Shown here: piece by piece, positions 32,346 to 35,241 of the stretch
Position numbering within the stretch: position 1 is the first letter of the stretch
Layout: each line of letters opens with the position of its first letter
Source: Planctomycetota bacterium
Lineage (GTDB): Bacteria; Planctomycetota; Phycisphaerae; Sedimentisphaerales; Anaerohalosphaeraceae
Direction of reading: 5' to 3'
NCBI GenBank assembly: GCA_019456225.1
Contig: VRUI01000051.1
Location: 1 to 35,241 of the forward strand
Length of the DNA stretch: 35,241 nt
Position numbers and translations under genes: made by a program
The notes under the pieces: generated by a model
Seen by the model: the letters and a program-made list of their open reading frames with translations, nothing else
Told to the model about the DNA's origin: nothing
Databases searched by the model: none

Positions 32346-33395
32346 CTATTTCGTTTCCTCTAAAAGCTGGTTATAAACAGCGACAGGGTTTGCGATATCC
32401 GGCAAACACGCACCAACACATCTCCCGCAGCCGACACAGGCGATCTCGCCGCCGAGTTTCTTCGGGATGTACGATCCTTTTCTGTAGAGTCTGTGGCGAT
32501 AGCGAGCTTCGCGTTTTTTACGGAAGTTATGATCACCGGCAACATTGGCAAAGTTCTCCAGCAGACAACCGTCCCACGCGCGATGCCTCGCCCCTTCCTT
32601 AAGCGACCACGCAACGTCGTCCTGCACATCGAAGCAGTAGCAAGTCGGGCAAGTCAGGTTGCAGGAACCGCAGGAGTAACAAGTCGCGGCCTTTTCTTCC
32701 CAGACCGGACTGTCATAGCCTTTTTCCAGAAGACCGGGAATGTCGGCAGGCCCGCATTTAAGCTCATGCTGATTAAGCCCCGTGTCGTTTTTGTCCTGTA
32801 CGGCTTTGCGGGCAGCGATATCAGCCTCGGTCGCATCGCCGGCAGAAGGAGCAGCCTCAGTCAGCAGTGCCTCACCTTTTTCAGTCGCGGCGTGAGCGAC
32901 ATAAGCCCCGCCGATGTCCGTCAGCAAAATGTCATAGCCGTCCGTAACCGTCGCCGTTCCCATCGATGAGGCGAATACGTTCGGCGAAGCCTTCGCAACG
33001 TCGCATGCGATGATCGTCGTGTTGCGTCTTCGCGTCATGTAGTGAGTGTCATACTCATCCTGCGAGAACAACTCATCCATCTGCTTGATCGCGACAAGGT
33101 CATAGGGGTGTACGCCGATCAGGATGCTTTTGCATTTGCAGATTGACGATTCGTACCCGCCGCCGACTTCGTATTTTACGAGAGTCTCTTTCGGAGGCAA
33201 CAGGTACTTCTTGGGAGGCGAAAGCGTAACGTCATAGTCAAGACGAAGATCGTCCGCGCTGGTCAGCGGCCCAAAAGCGAAGCGATCTCCTTTGGCTTCG
33301 GTCTTTGCCTGAACACCATAGACATTCCCGTCCGTGTTGATGATGTGCGTGATGAATTCGCCAAAACCGGTTTTGCTAATCTTTTTCATACTCAT
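32346..33395 (-). CDS. hydB: Hydrogenase beta subunit, iron-sulfur protein
   Basis: A 349-residue protein of the HydB/sulfhydrogenase beta family. The N-terminal half has the conserved LLPPKETLVKY and VGVHPYD-like segments (ILIGVHPYDLVAIKQMD). Two ferredoxin-like cysteine sets follow: CYSCGSCNLTCPTCYC (about residues 235-250) and CVGCGRCVGACLPDI near the C-terminus. It links the small subunit to the gamma subunit. A second in-frame ATG two codons on is an equally good start. It is the first hydrogenase gene, 94 bp after rex. Confidence 0.92.
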   Translation of the reverse strand: MSMKKISKTGFGEFITHIINTDGNVYGVQAKTEAKGDRFAFGPLTSADDLRLDYDVTLSPPKKYLLPPKETLVKYEVGGGYESSICKCKSILIGVHPYDLVAIKQMDELFSQDEYDTHYMTRRRNTTIIACDVAKASPNVFASSMGTATVTDGYDILLTDIGGAYVAHAATEKGEALLTEAAPSAGDATEADIAARKAVQDKNDTGLNQHELKCGPADIPGLLEKGYDSPVWEEKAATCYSCGSCNLTCPTCYCFDVQDDVAWSLKEGARHRAWDGCLLENFANVAGDHNFRKKREARYRHRLYRKGSYIPKKLGGEIACVGCGRCVGACLPDIANPVAVYNQLLEETK

Positions 33396-33471
33396 CTTTT
33401 GGTTTCCTGTTTACTTAACTAATATATTAAGTTCTGCATTCAAAAACACATTAAAAACTTCAATTCCAAAA

Positions 33472-33494
33472 CGCCTCACACCTCACGCCTCACG
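33472..33494. repeat. Heptamer array CGCCTCA/CACCTCA/CGCCTCA on the rex stop
   Basis: Three 7-bp units in register. The stop codon of rex (33490-33492) falls inside the last unit, so the array starts where rex ends. The 94-bp rex-hydB gap holds no further obvious feature and no second Rex box. Confidence 0.85.
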
Positions 33495-34104
33495 AATAAT
33501 AAGGAAGCATGCTCAGCTCCATAGCCAGATCGATGGTCCGTACTTTCACTCTTTTCGGTACTTTCAGGTAGCATGATGATAGATTAAGGATGCCTGTAAC
33601 ACCGTTTTCTACGAGGATGTCGGCGGTTTCCTGTGCTGCATCAGGCGGAGTTGCTATTATCGCCATCTTGATCTCGCTCCTCCTTATATCGGCAAGCCTG
33701 CTGGTACTCTTAATGGTGGTATCGCCGATTTTTCCCCCGATTTTCGCTTTCGAATTGTCGTAGATAGCGGTTATATCAAATCCATACCGTTTAAATCCCG
33801 GAAATGAAGCAATCGCAGTTCCAAGTCGCCCCGCACCCACCAGTACCGTTTTTTGAGGTTTGTTAAGCTTGAGAATATCCCGAATAGTCTTCGATAAAAG
33901 AGATACATTATAGCCAGTCCCTCTTTTGCCGAAAGCCCCAAAGTGCGAAAGATCCTTTCGGATCACCGCAGAGTTAAGTTGAACATATTCGGCGAGCTTT
34001 TGGCTGGAGATACTCTCCGTCTTGCGCTGCTGCAGAAACAGCAAAGCCCGCAGGTATCGCGGAAGCCGTCGAATAGTTTCGTCTGGAACTTTTTGATATC
34101 GCAT
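33490..34104 (-). CDS. rex: Redox-sensing transcriptional repressor Rex
   Basis: A 204-residue Rex protein. The N-terminal winged helix has VPDETIRRLPRYLRAL, SSQKLAEYVQLNSAVIRKDL and SHFGAFGKRGTGYNV. The Rossmann domain has VLVGAGRLGTAIAS for NADH/NAD+ binding, then DITAIYDN and the C-terminal swapped helix (VRTIDLAMELSMLPYY). Rex binds DNA when NAD+ is high and leaves it when NADH rises. Here it probably controls itself and the following hydrogenase genes, because the only operator-like sites lie upstream of rex. Confidence 0.96.
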   Translation of the reverse strand: MRYQKVPDETIRRLPRYLRALLFLQQRKTESISSQKLAEYVQLNSAVIRKDLSHFGAFGKRGTGYNVSLLSKTIRDILKLNKPQKTVLVGAGRLGTAIASFPGFKRYGFDITAIYDNSKAKIGGKIGDTTIKSTSRLADIRRSEIKMAIIATPPDAAQETADILVENGVTGILNLSSCYLKVPKRVKVRTIDLAMELSMLPYYS

Positions 34105-34115
34105 TAAACCTCACT

Positions 34116-34139
34116 TTGTGATTGTGTTCACATTCACAA
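34116..34139 (-). promoter_or_regulatory. Two overlapping Rex operator boxes
   Basis: Two 18-bp sites fit the Rex box TTGTGAA-N4-TTCACAA with two mismatches each: TTGTGAT-TGTG-TTCACAT (34116-34133) and TTGTGTT-CACA-TTCACAA (34122-34139), offset by six bases. They lie 12 bp upstream of the rex start and just downstream of the -10 box, where bound Rex would block the polymerase. Confidence 0.78.
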
Positions 34140-34150
34140 TTAACACTACT

Positions 34151-34178
34151 ATTCTAGCGTTTTTTTGTTCGCCGTCAA
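34151..34178 (-). promoter_or_regulatory. Sigma70-type promoter of the rex-hyd operon
   Basis: On the minus strand TTGACG (34173-34178) and TAGAAT (34151-34156) are 16 bases apart. The spacer contains a run of seven A residues. Transcription would start near 34144, immediately next to the Rex boxes. Confidence 0.72.
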
Positions 34179-34369
34179 GATTTTTCGCGAAGTATTTTTG
34201 AAGTTTTTGGCATAATAACAAAATATTGCATAATACCAGCCGGATAGAGCAATTGCCTGCACCTAAACCCAACAAACCCAACTGCTCATCGCTATTTTGC
34301 GTAAGAATTTCACAAAATTACAGAACTTACAGCATTATCTTGTCGAAAAAAGCAGGGGGGACCGCATAT

Positions 34370-35241
34370 ATGCGTATTAAGTTATTGGTTACGATTATTG
34401 TTTCGTTCGTGATTTCAGGCTGCGGAGAAAAAATCGCCGATAAGCTGCTGCCCCAACCGCCTCTCCTCGGTGCCGATATCAGCACCTTCAAGGCACCTGC
34501 CATTAATAAAACCGGCGGCCTGCCAGTCGAGGCAACCGCTCAGACGCGCCACTTTGCTGACCCGGCCGGAGTGATCAATTTGCAGCAGGCTTTGGCTCTT
34601 GCTCTGCTTGAAAACCCCGACCTCAAGTCATTTTCCTGGCAGGTTCGTGCCGATCAAGCCGCCCAGCTCCAGGCCTCGCTAAACCCCAACCCCGAGCTTT
34701 CGCTTTTGGTCGAAGAGTTCGCCGGCGCCGGCCCGATGCGGCGGTTCGAAGGAGCACAGACCACACTGTCGGTAAGCCAGCTCATCGAGACCGGCGGAAA
34801 GCGTCAAAAGCGGCTCCGCGTCGCCACGCTGGTCAAAGAGATTGCAGGCTGGGATTACCAGGCCATGCGGCTTGCCGTCTTTACCGACGTAACCAGGGCC
34901 TATACAGACGTCCTTTCCGCCCAGCAGACCGTCGAGCTCAACAGTGAGCTTTTGCGGCTATCCGAAGAGCTCGTCCACACCGTATCAGGCAGGGTAAAGG
35001 CCGGCAAGGATCCCCCGCTCGACGAGGCCAAGGCCCAGATAGTCCTTTCAAATATTAAGATACTCCACCGCCAGGCACTAAACGATCTCGATTTTGCCAG
35101 GAGCCGGCTTGCCTCGTTGTGGGCAGGTCAGCCGAAGTTCAAAAAAGCCGCCGGCACCCTTAGTATGCCGGACAGCATTCCGTTCTTTGACAAAATTACC
35201 GGCTACCTGGACGACAATCCCGAAGTTGCCAGGTGGGCTGT
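34370..35241 (+). CDS. TolC/CzcC-family outer-membrane efflux lipoprotein (partial)
   Basis: An open frame runs from the ATG at 34370 to the window end (290 codons) without a stop. It begins with a lipoprotein signal, KLLVTIIVSFVISGC, lipobox ISGC with Cys18. The following sequence is typical of TolC-like channels: INLQQALALALLENPDLKSF, a helix, LNPNPELSLLVEEFAG, the LIETGGKRQKRLRVA motif common in CzcC-type proteins, and long amphipathic helices. It should form the outer-membrane duct of an RND or ABC efflux pump, probably with a membrane-fusion protein and a pump gene downstream outside the window. AGGGGGG lies nine bases before the ATG. Confidence 0.88.
   Translation, partial: MRIKLLVTIIVSFVISGCGEKIADKLLPQPPLLGADISTFKAPAINKTGGLPVEATAQTRHFADPAGVINLQQALALALLENPDLKSFSWQVRADQAAQLQASLNPNPELSLLVEEFAGAGPMRRFEGAQTTLSVSQLIETGGKRQKRLRVATLVKEIAGWDYQAMRLAVFTDVTRAYTDVLSAQQTVELNSELLRLSEELVHTVSGRVKAGKDPPLDEAKAQIVLSNIKILHRQALNDLDFARSRLASLWAGQPKFKKAAGTLSMPDSIPFFDKITGYLDDNPEVARWA

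Overview
The window looks like part of the chromosome of an anaerobic or microaerophilic member of the Planctomycetota, most like the Phycisphaerae/Sedimentisphaerales lineage. This placement is inferred from gene content: a type IV pilus operon with an embedded PilT, MJ0042-type zinc-ribbon membrane proteins, a membrane coiled-coil protein with a BRCT-like tail, a DUF5060 glycosidase, GH130 phosphorylases, a group 3b NiFe hydrogenase, rubrerythrin and many short palindromic repeats. No rRNA or other phylogenetic marker is present to confirm it.

Layout. (1) 46-6102 (+): type IV pilus/type II secretion operon with a PilP/GspC-like protein, GspE/PilB, PilT, GspF/PilC and two minor pseudopilins. 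(2) 6264-9441 (-): a second PilT followed by two paralogous zinc-ribbon membrane proteins. (3) 9654-11474 (+): a secreted DUF5060 glycosidase, separated by stacked hairpins from a convergent haoCA-type cytochrome operon (11586-13605, -): a NapC/NrfH-like tetraheme anchor plus an octaheme hydroxylamine-oxidoreductase-family protein. (4) 13893-14454: tRNA-Gly(TCC) with a very good promoter, followed by decayed fragments, one resembling the end of a phage capsid protein. (5) 14455-18496: pyruvate dehydrogenase E1alpha, E1beta and E2, flanked by two PNPOx-like proteins. (6) 18713-22080 (-): PiT phosphate transporter with its DUF47 partner, then the coiled-coil/BRCT-like membrane protein. (7) 22226-26926: HAD phosphatase, GH130, LURP-one-like protein, GT4 glycosyltransferase and a second GH130. 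(8) 27023-29220: rubrerythrin, a secreted protein of unknown function and a hydrogenase maturation protease. (9) 29349-34178 (-): rex-hydB-hydG-hydD-hydA, a group 3b NiFe hydrogenase locus behind a sigma70-type promoter with two overlapping Rex-like boxes. (10) 34370 to the edge: a TolC/CzcC-type outer-membrane lipoprotein, cut by the window end.

The physiology suggested is an anaerobe that makes acetyl-CoA through pyruvate dehydrogenase and balances NAD(P)H by making or using H2 under Rex control. It would handle reactive nitrogen and oxygen species with an octaheme cytochrome and rubrerythrin, process mannosides through GH130 enzymes, and move or attach with retractile pili.

The least expected signal is not a gene. 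At seven places short tandem arrays with a 7-bp period (a 9-bp period at an eighth) lie on or close to stop codons, often next to small perfect hairpins. Their sequences mostly differ from place to place, but the period and position recur. At least two families of dispersed palindromes are interspersed with them, and one copy forms the C-terminus of the GT4 protein.
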